Positions 46,389 to 59,175 of a stretch of 64,000 bases of DNA are shown in pieces. The notes under the pieces were generated by a model that was not told the DNA's origin, ran no database searches, and saw only the letters and a program-made list of their open reading frames with translations. The stretch comes from Austropuccinia psidii (Eukaryota; Basidiomycota; Pucciniomycetes; Pucciniales; Sphaerophragmiaceae), in the NCBI GenBank assembly GCA_023105745.1, contig JALGQZ010000013.1:9543105-9607104 (forward strand), read 5' to 3'. Positions within the stretch are counted from its first letter, which is position 1. Every line of letters starts with the position of its first letter. A program made the position numbers and the translations under genes.

Positions 46389-49300
46389 AATAAACTTAGA
46401 AAGAGACTTTCTGTGAAATTGAGAACTTTTAATTTTCCTGACAAGTAATATAGATTTTTCCTGTTTGAATCCAAAGACAAACTTACAAATTGATGACCAA
46501 AGAAGGGAATAATCATATTATCCTTAAATTAAATGATTTCCTTTTTGGAATTCAAGAATTCAAATCATGAAGAAAAAGAAATAATACTTTGTTCCACTCA
46601 GAATTTATGAAGCAATAATTTTCATTTGAGATATATTTTATGAAAACATACTTTAAGAATGTAAACTGTCTATTCCTCAAGGAATTCCTAAATAAATCTG
46701 AAATAGAAATGAAAAACCCATTTCGATTGAAGCTTAGCTAAAAAATTAAATTACCTTTCCCAAAAACCTCAAAGTCTGCCTCAATTACAAGCTATAATTG
46801 CATTCATGACTTATTCTTTGATTTATATTTGAATGATTCTTAAGCTGAGGAATAGTTTCTTTATATTTATTCTCAGTGAGCTCGTGGTTTCAATTTTGGA
46901 TGGGCTTGACTACATTAAGTAGCTTGATGTCTTTTTATACTTTTCTTTTGTTGTTTTTTTTCAAGTTCCAACTATTTGTTTGCAATCTCCAAATAATTTC
47001 AAAACTTCTATGAATTCTCTGCAGCTAATTTGAAAGGGAAATATAGCATAGGATCTAGAATGGTTTTCAAGGAGGATTGATGATATGAGCAAAAGATAAA
47101 AAGTGAATTCCTTGTGGGTAAAATGTATTCTGATTGAACCAAAGAAAAAGAAGCTGGATGACTCAACTAGATTTCAGTTAGGCTTAATTGCCATGATTAA
47201 AATCCTGTAAGTCTCAACAATGGGTCACCCAACACCATCAAAGAATTGGGAATTTGGATTGAAGTAGCTTGATAGAAAATAAAAGCAAAGGCCACGTTGT
47301 TGACATTTTTAATATTTTTTGAACCATTTTAGGAAAAGTAAAGGAAATTAATACAGAAAATCTTTTCACCAATTGTCTTGACATCTAAGTGTTCCCTCTT
47401 GATGATCAAATCTTTTCTATCAATCGCGTAAAGAAAATATAGAGGGACTCTTGTAAAATGTTGGTGACCTTGAGCTTTATCAATTAAATTGAGTCACAAG
47501 AATTGGAAGGTTTGCAGTGATTGATTTTTTAAGAGACTTGAGCACTTGGGCCCATTAAGGTTTCTTGAATGAAAGATATTTTAGTGTGGTTATTGATAAA
47601 AGATGAACCACTTAAATATTTCAAAATCTCAAGATGATGAGATTTTAGTAAACCTCAAAGTCCAATAAATTTAAGTTTCCAAAATCAATAGACTAGTTCT
47701 TGACTAATATTAATATTGCTTAAAGTTGACTTTAATTAAGAGAGAAATCATTGACCCCAGTCATCGTAAAGTGTAATTTTAGAATTCCAGTATCTTGAGC
47801 CAAGGATAAAAATTGAGGTGCTCTGGATGATTGAAATCATATCCTCCTCAGAAAGTTTTCTCTGCCAAGCAAACATAATCATGCAATATGGCGGCAGCAG
47901 CTTGAGATCTCTAAAAAGTGTTAGTGAAGACTTTGGATATCTGATGATGAGATATTTTCTGGCCATTTTGATTGAATACAGAAGGTAGTCACCCGACTAA
48001 AGACATTCAGAGGTGGGCTGGAGGGCACTTAGGTATCATTCCTCAAATATTGACCTTTCTAGATGCTATCAACAACCAATTTTCACTGAATGCTTTGTAC
48101 ACATCCAATGGAACAATTATACTCCACAGGAACCCAAATGTGATTTTCAGTATATTTTAGCTGGGTGTTTTCATTTTATTTTCATAAACCTCTGGCCTTC
48201 CTTTGAGTATGTTTGATATGCTAATTCTGATCTGAAAGTAAGTTTTACTTTAACTCATTTTCTATTCTATCAGGAGTTATCATAAAAGGAAATCAAGGTT
48301 GAGCTCAACTCTTGCTTGTGGGACATATTGAGGAAATAGAAAGCCATGGTTTCCTTAAAGTTTGCCGAATACTCAGGATGTCTGGGTTTTGGATTCATAG
48401 ACCTTAGTCTCATGTATTAAAAAAAGTAAATTGAGTCCTTGGTTTCTTTTGAGGATTGATATTTGACCTGGGAGATACTCTCTGTGCTCTTCACTGGTGG
48501 CTTCTCATCATATTAGGAACAGTATCCAGCGCAGAAAAGGAAGGATACCATCAGCCTCATCATCAACTGCCACATCCATTCCATCCACAAGATAGCCAGC
48601 ACCACCAATGTCAAGAGCCAAGGTGAAATAGAACCCAGTCATTGTCAGAAAAACTCGGCAGACATTCCAAACACATATTGACAGACTTCATCCACAGCTT
48701 CTTGATGGATTACATCAGAGCACACTCAAAACGCATGATAGAATTTGAGTTTTTTTATGATCTTCATTAATTCAAGAATCATCTGTCAGTATTGGGAATT
48801 GATCGTTTCTTGGGTTCAATAGGGGGCTGCAGTTATTGCTGCAAATGACACCACTTACCTTTATGCAATTCCCTTGAAAAATCATAGTGAGAAAGGGCCA
48901 TATCCAGAAAAAGTTAACTTCATGTCTTCCATCCCCTAATTGATATTGAACCTTTCAGGAAAACTACCATGTGACATTAACTTACACCTGTGGAATAAAA
49001 AACCCCCAACACTTCCCTTTTTTTCCTCATATCAATATTGACATGGATTACAGACAGACTAATACAAGACAACTAAAAACAAAGAAACCTCCTTCCAACA
49101 TCAGGATCCTGAGTTTTATGGCTTGACTTTTTTGATTTTCAGAAATACTTGTGGGCCCTTGATAAGTCAGTGTCTGTTTGTTATGCTGGTTGGACCCAGA
49201 AATCTGATAATTACTCCTTCTTGAGCTCACAAAGTACAATTTTTCACAGGTATTGGGAGGTTCTGTAGCTTGGCTAGCTATGTGACACGTAAGTGTATTT

Positions 49301-49420
49301 GTGCATGACTTTAATACAATTTGAAAAAGAGTGGAAATTTCTTCTGTTGTGCCTGCTAGATTGATCATCAAAACTGGGACTCACAATGCCCAATACCAAA
49401 CTACCATCCTATTTGTCAAT
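46389..49420. other. AT-rich stretch without a recognised gene
   Basis: No supportable gene. The first 150 bp could hold upstream exon or UTR sequence of the deubiquitinase pseudogene on the minus strand, but no frame proves it. Confidence 0.4.
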
Positions 49421-49494
49421 TTGTAACTTCACAAAGAAAAAAATTTACCAATGGTGCAAAATTTCAAAAAGAAGCACTACAGAGGGATTACACC

Positions 49495-49725
49495 TTGAAA
49501 AGGGCCCAATTTGTGAGGAAAATTTGGCTGGATGAGGAATGTTTGCACATGAAGACACAGTCCAATTATGATTACAACTTGGAATTACTCAATCTGCATC
49601 AGCAGGTATTGATTTAGAGGGAGCACATTGCATCTGAAGCACATGTTAAGGAGAAGAAAGCCAAGCTAGTAATGGCCTGTGAGCTCATGTTGTCAGGGAA
49701 GTCTCATAAATAAATAGCAATATTA
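49495..49725 (+). pseudogene. Helical, transposon-like ORF relic
   Basis: One frame reads RAQFVRKIWLDEECLHMKTQ and continues with LELLNLHQQVLI, stop, REHIASEAHVKEKKAKLVMACELMLSGKS, stop. The Lys/Glu/Leu-rich helical pattern resembles the end of DNA-binding accessory proteins of Harbinger or related DNA transposons. It lies next to a Harbinger transposase relic but on the other strand. The link is inference. Confidence 0.3.
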
Positions 49726-50114
49726 ATGAAGCTGGTGTAAGATGTTTGGGTGTTGTACATCATAAAAATTTAATATTGTCCTTTTTGGATTTTTACTTTG
49801 TCTCCACTGTGGTTAAAAACATTTCTACATGGTTTTTATGCTGAAATGTGATTCTCAAGTCTCACTCTACAATACTTCTACAGTGAAGTGCTCATTCTCA
49901 TGTTGTTTCATCTTAAAAGGGCTTCTAGGAACTTTCATTTGCAATCATCATATAAAATACTAAAACAATCATAAAGATATAGAAGAATTGCTCAAATAAA
50001 TGCATTCAAGTGTAAAAAATTATTTAATTCCATTCCTATGTGCCTGAGCCAAGGTTTTCCAGCAACTGGTTCATTAATGCTTAGCATATTATATTCAACT
50101 CACAAATTTTCTTG

Positions 50115-51304
50115 TTACCATTCCCCTCCATTGTGGAGTAGTATTCTGTGCGAAATTGCACAGTCATACACCCCCTGATTGAGATCTACCATATAACCTG
50201 CCGTGTTGCAGTTCAAGCACAGGTTCCGAAGGGATGCCTGATTCCCTTTGAGGATCCCAATAATATGTTGAATGCATACACCAGCCTGGGCTATGTAATA
50301 GTTGAAAGAAGAATTGAAATTACTATTTTCTGCTTCCCCCTTATACCATGGGATGCAGCGCATGCACAGGGGGTAATCAGAGTCAGCCAGAAGACATTTT
50401 CCTATTGAGTATCATATGTGTTAGCACTTACATGAGCTTAATTATCTGTGTAGTGCAACTATCACACATCAGGCCTTTCAAAGAGCCCCATTTTTTTGTA
50501 CATAGAACCATCACCACAGCAGTCCTGTGATGCGCTTGTGGTGATTACATGCCAACTGAACATTTGGTGAGTAAAAAGATTTGCAATTAAAGAATACTGC
50601 ACCATCCACCCCTGGTCACTGCAAGAGAGGAATGAATGTCCCATCCAAAAATGCAACACAACCAGGAAAACCCTCTCCTAAGAAATGCATAAAGAGTTGT
50701 TGTTGACCCTCTGCATTAGGAAAACAAAGATATGTTGGACAAAGAGTTATAATTTACCCAATTCCTCAACCACCCCTCCACTGCTCATTAGATAAGTCCT
50801 TGCTAATTGCCGAACAAAAGATCTACTACTGTTGCTTCCAAGTATCTCAAAAGGCATTGCTGATTGGAAGGAAATGTCCATTTGGGAATGATTGCTATCA
50901 CTATATAATACCTTTCTGTCCTTGGTTAGGCTATAGATGTGGAGAAACAATGGTTTTGTCATCTGCATAACTGATTGAAATCAGAAAGATTCTTACTGAA
51001 TAATTCCTCCAAATGGAGTTCTCCACTTGAAATTTGCACACAATTAATTGTAAAATATTTAAGTTAAAAGAAAAAATAAGCTCAATAATAAAGGATAACA
51101 ATGAGCTACCTCTCACCTTTTTTGAAAGGCTCTCTTTATCATATCATTCAGTTGTACCTCCTGGCTTAATAGCCATTCAATCATCAGTGCAGTGATTGGG
51201 ATGTTGTGACTTAAAATTGTCCCAATGTTTGGCAGTTCTGGGAAAAGTAATATTTCAATCCAGCCATCCAACGTATGTCCAGGTGCTTTCTTCTTCTTTC
51301 TCAT
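50115..51304 (-). pseudogene. PIF/Harbinger-like (DDE_4) transposase relic
   Basis: Read right to left, fragments match the usual rust DDE_4 transposase order. MIEWLLSQEVQ near 51180 is followed by NHSQMDISFQSAMPFEILGS and RQLARTYLMSSGGVVEELG (50747-50968). A GFPGC-FLDGT-like block with the first Asp lies near 50650. LLADSDYPL with the second Asp is near 50375, then NYYIAQAGVCIQHIIGILKG near 50270 and the conserved end ISHRILLHNGG. The catalytic Glu expected before H-GILKG reads Gln. Many stops and shifts make it dead. No terminal inverted repeats were identified. Confidence 0.7.
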
Positions 51305-51502
51305 TAATTATTTAATAAAGTGCTGATATCAACATTTCTTGGGAATCCAATAATTTCTCTGGGTAGTATGGTTGGGAAAATATTTGGAAAAGTAAAAAGA
51401 TTGGGAAGATTTTTCAATCCACTGTATCAAAATAAAACCAACTGTGGATTACCCAATTTCCGGAAATTGCCCTGAGTTACCAAAACGTCCAGCATGCCTG
51501 AT

Positions 51503-51619
51503 TGTCACATGGTGGAATGTGATCTACAACTTGCCAGTATTAATCGGTCTTTCAACCGGTTTAATAGCTTTTTTGGCAAGATTGCCCTTTTCTGAGGTCT
51601 GGCAGACAGCATTGTGACA
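51503..51619 (+). mobile_element. Solo LTR of the TRIM family
   Basis: 117 bp, the same length and termini as 24819-24935 and 25166-25282. Perfect target-site duplication CTGAT at 51498-51502 and 51620-51624. This proves the ends of the repeat and that it inserts as a 117-bp unit. Confidence 0.8.
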
Positions 51620-52356
51620 CTGATTTAAATATCAGTCAGGAAGATTTTCCAGAATCTCAAGGCCCTTTCCTGCAATAACTGAAGCCCCCTAATTGGTGGA
51701 GAAGTAATGGCACACAAATTTTTAAACCACCTGTGGGAGAATTGAGGCTCAATAAAAAAATAAGTCATCCAAAGAGGATGTTCTTGGATATAACTACTTT
51801 ATTATACTATAAATTACAGGCTTAAAAAAGGCATGGTGAAAGTGTGATTATGTGGCATGTGTGGTGTGTGGTTTTTAAAATGCAATATTTAAGAAAAGAT
51901 TTTTTTTATCTGTCATACTGTGCATCAGAAACTTTATAAAAAAGGAAAAACTCCTTTTTCTCAATATGAAAATATTCCCTTTATAAATAAGCCATCTTTG
52001 GAATTTTAAATGGAACATCAGTAGCTTGAAGAACTTTTTCCTCTTTTCAAAATGGTATATTAATTTGAATATTCAAGCACTAATCTTTTTTAAGATCTGA
52101 TTCATTTTTTTAGCAAAAGAAACAACTCATAAATGACACAGTTTTATCATAAATACAAGGACTATCTCTATGTGAAGAGTTTCTTCAATTAATAAAAAAT
52201 CATTTATTATATTTAGATTTCCTTACATATATCACCAAAATTTCTTTTCAAAAAGATTTTTTGCCATTAAGAGGAGCATATTTCCAACGCCTCTCCTAAT
52301 GGAGATTACAACATTCATCATGCACTTAACAAAATATTTGTTTTGGAAAAACATAT

Positions 52357-53115
52357 TTTCTATTATTTATTTAATTTTTTTTATAGATCACTTATCCTGC
52401 AGCAACAATAAAGTATGAAAATCACACAAATTGACCTTTTATCATCAATATTATTAATGTTTTTCAGTACTACTGTGGTATTTTATATCACATTTAAATT
52501 AAACAAAAAATTAGGAATGAGTGGTATAGCTTAGCAATTTACTTTGAATAAATTATATAATAGTTTCTATAGATAAAATATTCATTGTTTTTATCATATA
52601 TGTTTTGTTAAGAGTACAATTTTCAGCCTATATACCCTTCCATCTTACATTTAATAGGATACCATTATAACATTAAATAAATTATCTTATATTAAAAATA
52701 CAATACATTGAGTTAATAATGTGAAAGTATGAAAGTAATATATTCTATTACTTATTTATGATTTGTTTTATGGATGACTTATCCTACAAAAAAAATAAAT
52801 TATAAAATTCACAAAAATTCACTTTTATGATAACTATTACAAAGGTTTTCAGAACTAATGTGTCTTTTTATATCACATCTGAAATTCAACTTAAAAATGA
52901 AGCCTCAATTGTATATCTTCAACATTTCATTTGAATAAACTGTAGATTAATTGTAAAATATGAAATATTTATTTTTTATATAAGATATTCTGTGTTGAAA
53001 ATACAGTGTTAGCTCTGTATACCCTTAAAAATTAAATTAAACAATATACCATCATGCAAATGAAGAATTTGTATTATATTCAAAATACGATAGAGTTCAT
53101 TAATAATGTTGAAAT
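52357..53115 (+). repeat. Two-unit imperfect tandem repeat, period about 379 bp
   Basis: Unit 1 (about 52357-52735) and unit 2 (about 52736-53115) share, in the same order, TATTCTATTA-TTATTTA, a GA-ACTTATCCT block, a long TTTTATATCACAT block, a CTATATACCCTT/CTGTATACCCTT block and GAGTTAATAATGT/GAGTTCATTAATAATGT. No frame is conserved. No third unit is clear on either side. Confidence 0.65.
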
Positions 53116-55242
53116 CCTAATTCATTTGCGAAGAGGGCTTTGAAGGTTGTGGATTCATTAATGGCACAATGTTTAGGATATATCAAAAAAAGTATTTTTC
53201 GAATTTTTTTCAAAGAGAAATTATTCTAGTAATTTGCAAATTTTCTATGATTGTGATAAGCTTCTAACTTGTTTTATGGCTGGGTGAGCAGGATCCTTTG
53301 ACAATTCCTCTCTGTACTGTAAGATGGGGGGTTATATTTATAGGGATCATTGTTTTATAAAGACAAGGATTTGATGTTAAAATATATATTTCAAATTGTC
53401 TATAGTTTAACCCTGACAAATTTAAAGACCATATTTTCTACCCTAAACAATCTCTCATTTGTGGAAAATGCTAATTCCAGTCATAAAATGGTACAAAACA
53501 GATCAGAAAATAGATAGATATTTAAATCACCTCTTTTAACAATCAAAAGTTAGAAATGAACAATTCATCATTATTCCAAAGCGCTGTTCAGCCTCCCTAA
53601 GAGGAATGTAAGCAGAACTATATGAAAAAGAACATAAAAAAGCATTTAGAATTTCAATTAGAACATTTTGTGTAAAATAAAACATGATATAATTTTTTAA
53701 TGCTTCATAGGATGAACTGGTACAAGGAGGAAAATCATGCCCTCCATCATGCAGGTCAATAATAAATAACTATCACACACATAAAGAGATTAAATTGGCT
53801 ATTAATTATGGATTTGTTGAGTCTAATCATGATAATACTTTTTTTCTGTACATGATATACAATGATTTGGGATGGTGGGATGTTTTCTAGGAATTTTCTG
53901 CTTGTTTTCTATTAGAAATGAGCTCTTATATCTATTTCCTATCATTAATAGAAAACTGAACAAACAGACTAAATGTAAAAAACCAAGCTTTACAGAGGAA
54001 CAAAGAAGTATTGTGCTTGAAGTAGGTATGGAATTGATCTACACATAAATGGGATGTTACATTGTTTTTGGAGGTTCAATAGTTTTTGTCAAGAAGTTCA
54101 TATCTTGAATATTAACACATTATCAAGGTGGTACTGCAGATTCTATAGCTGGGTTAAATCAATGTTGCTTAAGCCCAATTTATGGAATAGTAGTTTATTG
54201 TGAGGTATTATGGCCAGTCTTCCATTTATGAACTTGATGTGTTGAAATGCAAAGGTATTTATGATTTTTTGGGGATTAAATGTGTTGGTTGAGTAATTTG
54301 AAATTTACAATAGTGCTTCCAAATAAGAGAAGTATTTTGGGATGTTATTCTGAATATATTTTATGCATATTGTATTATAATGAATGGATTAAATAATTAC
54401 TAAATCACATTGAAAGGAAGTTTGGGCCTGAAAATTGTTGTTATATAGATGCAAAATGTTGAGAGAAAATTGAAAAAACTTTCAAAATTTCCTAGAGAGA
54501 GTAAGATGTGTCTATGAAACTCTTGATAATATTAGTATTAATCAAGAGTACTGTGAATGTTCATATGAAATATTATAAATAAATTTATTCTAGCAGAAAA
54601 TAAATAGATAATTTCTTTATTATTATTTATTTTACTTTTTAAGACACTGCTAGTGATTATAACAATAAGCAGTAAATGTCTACTTGAATCAATTAAAAGA
54701 AGTATTAAAAGTAAAACTTCTTCATTAAAATAATATGAAATTATTTAAATCTATAATTATGTTTTGAAATAAGAATTAGAATTAAAACTCTTGAAGAAAA
54801 CTAAAAAATTGAAAAAAATTGAATAATTAAGAAAAAAACACTCACTAATACTCCAATAATACCTTGAAAAGAATTGGTAGAGTTATTTGAAAGATCATTT
54901 GTTAATTTAAAGGGTCAAAATTGATTTATATCAGTATTACAGCAATATAATAGTTAAGAAATATTAAAAATAGTATATTTTTTTGATTCAAAATATTTCT
55001 CATTGATTCTGAAAGAATCAAAAAGCTTAAGAAATCATTTAACTAATACTTACTTGTTGGTACTAATGATATAATATGATAATGAGATGATTTGTAAAAA
55101 ACAGAGAGAGGACACCTCTTTTAATTCAACAACAGCTCAAAGAGGTTTGACATGGAGAAAACTGAAAAGCCAATGAGTGAGAAACCAGTTATACCCTTTG
55201 TATTATTGATTACATCACTTGTTGTCACATAAGATTATCATA
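53116..55242. other. AT-rich stretch without a recognised gene
   Basis: Short frames only; nothing recognised. Confidence 0.45.
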
Positions 55243-56588
55243 TTTTGTAAAGTGGTTTGCTGATCTTTTTGGATATTTGGTCATATCTCAAAGGCTCACA
55301 ATTCATTCTCAAGATAATAAGTAATAGGTAGATGATTTCTGTTAATCATCCTCATCAAACTTAAGGTAGAAAATTGAAGAATTGTTCATTGGTGTCAATT
55401 TTATTCTCATTATATTGGGGATATCAGATTATTTGCAAATACTATTATAAGTGTGGTTATGTTTTTGACTATTTATAGATTTACTCTACTTAAACCCTAG
55501 TTATAAAATAAGTTTTTAATAATTGTATTCATTAGCTGTTGTGCTTACACATTATTTATATTGATTACCTCACTCCAAATGTACACTCCAGGAAAAATAC
55601 AGATAACTTTTTAGATTTCTTATTTTTTGTTTCCTCCTTTACTAATTGTTCTTTTTGTCTAGCTGTATTGCTTAATTTTTCTGACTGTAGTCCAGTTTTT
55701 CAATTCTTTTGAATTAAAGTATTTTTGAATCAAAGTACTTTAATTATACTGTTCTCTTATATCATTAGAAATTAAACTAATTTTTGTTTCCCATCAGTAT
55801 CATTAACTATTGGCTTTCAAACATAGTCTCATAGAAATTGAAAGATCAATTTGTAACTTTTTCTTTCAGCTTACTGGCTTTAATACATTCAGAATTTGAA
55901 AAAGCAGTGGTAGAATTGCTGGATTGTCATAATCAATGAAGCTCTTAAATTTTTAGAAACTTAGAGGTATAGATTAGCACCATGTTTTTAAGTATAAAAG
56001 ACCTTTCCAAAAGAAAGAACTCAAGTAACTTAAAATCTTTGTGGGTTGAGGACCTGTTAGTAATCAACTGGGACAATTTAGTTTGTTGTAAATACAGGGA
56101 ATAGGAGGAGTGTGAATTAATCTCAAACTTACTCTTGTTGGTAATAGTTAGTCAGGCTCATTATGGCCTGCTATTCAACAGCTTACATCAATTTTATATC
56201 AAGATTAATTATGAAAAATTTGGCAGTTTCTTAACTTTCTCCACTTGTGAAGAATTTTTAATTGACAGAACAAAGTAGCTGGAACAGCATGAGGCTAGTC
56301 AAATCCGGCCTGACAAAATCAACGATTTTAATGTCAACGGTACAAAGCTAAATAGATCTCGTCATCCAACCGTGATATCAAGAAATCAAGACAAAGTAGT
56401 TCTGGAGATGAGTTGCAAAGCTTGCTAGTTTGCGGGACAAATATAATCATGTTATTGAGTCTCAATAAATAATCATAAGAAAATTATGCCCTCGACATGG
56501 CGATAGGATTGATGGCTCCCGTCGATGAAGATATACCGATTAGGGTCCTCAGGTACACAACCCGCAGTCTAAATTGGACAAACAGGGA

Positions 56589-57174
56589 TCAACTCAACAA
56601 TTCTGTGACCAGCCTATGTGAGAACAACTGGACAGGAAAACTACGCACAAGCTGCAGTTGGTCCCAACTCACAAATTGCATCAGGGGGAGAACCCGGCAT
56701 AATATATTCAGGTAAGGAGCCGGCGTAGGCAACTGAAAAAGATCTTTCGGATTGAGCAAGCAGGATAAAGTGATTGAATGGAGGTGAAGTTAAGATCAGC
56801 TTACAAGCTACGTTTTGAACGCTTCTTACCTGAAAGCTATGCATCGTTTCAACATGCAATGGCTTCTGATAATTGCGCACATAATAGCTGCCGGATTTTT
56901 GGGGTTTGTAGCACGCCTTAAAGTGCGGAGGGTGGCATGAGGTGGCGTCGCAGTCTTGTCCGCGCCGGGACTTTGCGGACTCCCAAGTTTCGCAATCTAA
57001 CAATGCATCCACCACGAATAGCCAATCAGATTCTCTCAGATTTGTTAAAAGGAGGAAATTTGGAGTTTCAAATCCAGGCGATTGGTAAATGCTTACACAC
57101 ACGGCCACTGCCTGGTCTAGGGATAGAGTAAGCTGAGTCGCAGCTAACGTTCCCGCTCGAACGGCAGAAAACAT
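56589..57174 (-). CDS. Small spliced host gene of unknown function (162 aa)
   Basis: ATG at 57174 opens MFSAVRAGTLAATQLTLSL. Exon 1 (57174-56830, 115 codons) ends at HSFQ on a GTAAGAAG donor. The 97-nt intron (56829-56733) has a CTTAAC branch-like site and a TTTTTCAG acceptor. Exon 2 (56732-56589, 47 codons) begins LPTPAP and ends at TGA. The first 30 residues could be a mitochondrial presequence or weak signal anchor. The middle carries a Cys/His cluster (DCDATSCHPPHFKACYKPQ). I recognise no family. Copy A has lost the ATG, so only B could be functional. Further downstream exons cannot be excluded. Confidence 0.5.
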
Positions 57175-57743
57175 TGAAGCACAAAGCGATGATGAATGGA
57201 GAAATTTTGAGCGGAGAAGTTTTTACAAAAATCATTTTTGGAGGATTGGTCAGAAATTTCTCCGCTGCTAAGAGTGAAGGTGATCTTTGAGTGGCCAAGC
57301 TGAAGTCATCCATTAAATAGTTTCTTGATGAACAACTTATGGAATGCTTCCACCAATTAGCAGGCTTCAGCCAGAAGGAGCTGTCAGACAAACACTCGAT
57401 ATGCCACCTTCTTCTCCATGGCGATTTGGCGTCATGTAGCTAATCAACAGTCTGAACATATCTTATAAAAATAGGGCATGGACTCCCATGTGCAAAGGCG
57501 GTAGAAAAGCCTCAAAAAGCTCATTGGGTCTTACAACCTATGCTTGGGCCTATTATACTGCAAATTTTAACTGCTTTCCAATGTGGTACAGTTACAGTGC
57601 ACGGTATAGCAGATACCAGTTAGGTATTGTGTGGGTTTTTTTTGCGCAGGTTTCATTCAAGCCATAATTGACTCATTCATTAATCTTCTTCATCCCTTCT
57701 CGTTCAAACTCTTCAATCAATCATCATGTCATCGAACCTCTTC

Positions 57744-57893
57744 ATGTCAACTCAGCCTAGCCCCAGCAGCTTCACCGCTCCTAGAAACCTGATGCCAATT
57801 GATCCTTGCCTGATTCTGAGCTTGTTGACCCTTCTAGGGCCAGCTTATACAAAAAATTTTTCGCAGTCCTGTTGGGTCTTGGCGTGGCTGTGG
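57744..57893 (+). other. Possible 5' end of a plus-strand host gene, copy B
   Basis: Same MSTQPSPSS start and conserved upstream region as 37022. The intergenic stretch between this start and the minus-strand gene ending at 57174 would be a shared divergent promoter. The frame closes after about 50 codons. Confidence 0.25.
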
Positions 57894-58756
57894 TGAAGAT
57901 CAGTATTCAAATTTCTCAGTACTGTTCTAGCTAGTCATGCCCAAGGATGCGATGTTGATTGCTTTTGTTCTTCCATCAATATAAATCAATAATTGTTTGT
58001 TTTGCAAGGTCTCGGCTCGTTGAACGCTGTTAAATACCGTTCAATAGTCTCAACACACCCGTTTGGCCTTTCTTTTGTTTCAATAAATTTTTCTCACACA
58101 ATCTTATTTTACTTTTGGAGATATCTTGATTTTTGAATACTTATAGTTTAGCCAGCAGCACCAAAATTCCGGCTCTAGCTTAAAGGGAGTTTTTTGATTG
58201 GGAATATGATAAGCTGATGTTGGAACAGTGCTCCAGGCCAAGTAAGAGTTGCTTGAATTTCTATCAATTTCAAATGCCAATACTTTTGAGATTCCATCTA
58301 AAAAATGTGCCACGTTTGACTCCAGTAGCCATACCTGGGCATCAATGCAAGTGTAAATATCATTTAATGTTGAACCTCGAGTATTTAGTGTTAGGGTAGA
58401 CAGAAAATCTTGTGAAGCTTCTTCTTCAGGCAATGGTAGGGACAATTTGTGATCTCTCCAATGAAATAACCTTTTTCGAAAGCATCAAGAAATTAAAATA
58501 CTCAGTCAACCAAGCAGAATTTGCTAAATGCATAATGATAATAGCGAGCTGACCCGTGGGAAATGTCATACTCTTCCACCATTTTTTCGTTGTTTCCCTG
58601 TGAATATTTCTGCTTGACCCTTGTCAACGATAACCCTCTCCAAGCTTCGGTTATAACTTCATAAGTCTGGGGAAAACCTTTTTAGGCTGATTTAATGACC
58701 AACTAATCATTTCGCCCTCCTCGTAACCCAATAGCAGAGATAATTCATGAGCATCG

Positions 58757-59175
58757 TATTAATTTTTCAGACAAAAAAAACTGAAATATAATATTTCAAT
58801 GTTGTGTTTTTTCTTTGTAGATACATAAATAAAGAAACGAAATCAGTAAGTACCTAAAAGGCAAGGCTGTAACTCAATACTATAACATCGATTACTCTTT
58901 TTGAGTAAATATAAGAGATAGAATACGAGAAGACAGAAATAAACCAGTCGGTAAGGGGGAAATATTCGAAATAAAATGTATTTTTTATTTTCCTGTTGAA
59001 TGTAGAAATAACATAGAAGCAATATAAATACTAATGAAGTCAGATGAGTAAGAAAGGATGAAGGAGCGCGAGTACTCAGACACTGAGGAATGAGTTGATA
59101 TTGCTGAGGAAGATCTGTATACGATTGGTTTGAGGTTAGGTTAAAAAAAATTAATAATAATAATGTATTTTCACA
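58757..59175 (-). repeat. Copia-3 3' LTR
   Basis: 419 bp, matching 63208-63627. In element sense the polypurine tract AAGGGGGGA precedes it (59176-59184). Confidence 0.88.

Noticed and set aside
56497..56715. Plus-strand 72-codon frame opposite exon 2 of the small gene, ending next to a GTAAGG
   Set aside because: The minus strand has a complete donor, branch and acceptor and joins in phase; on the plus strand no acceptor with a pyrimidine tract follows. Kept as antisense shadow.
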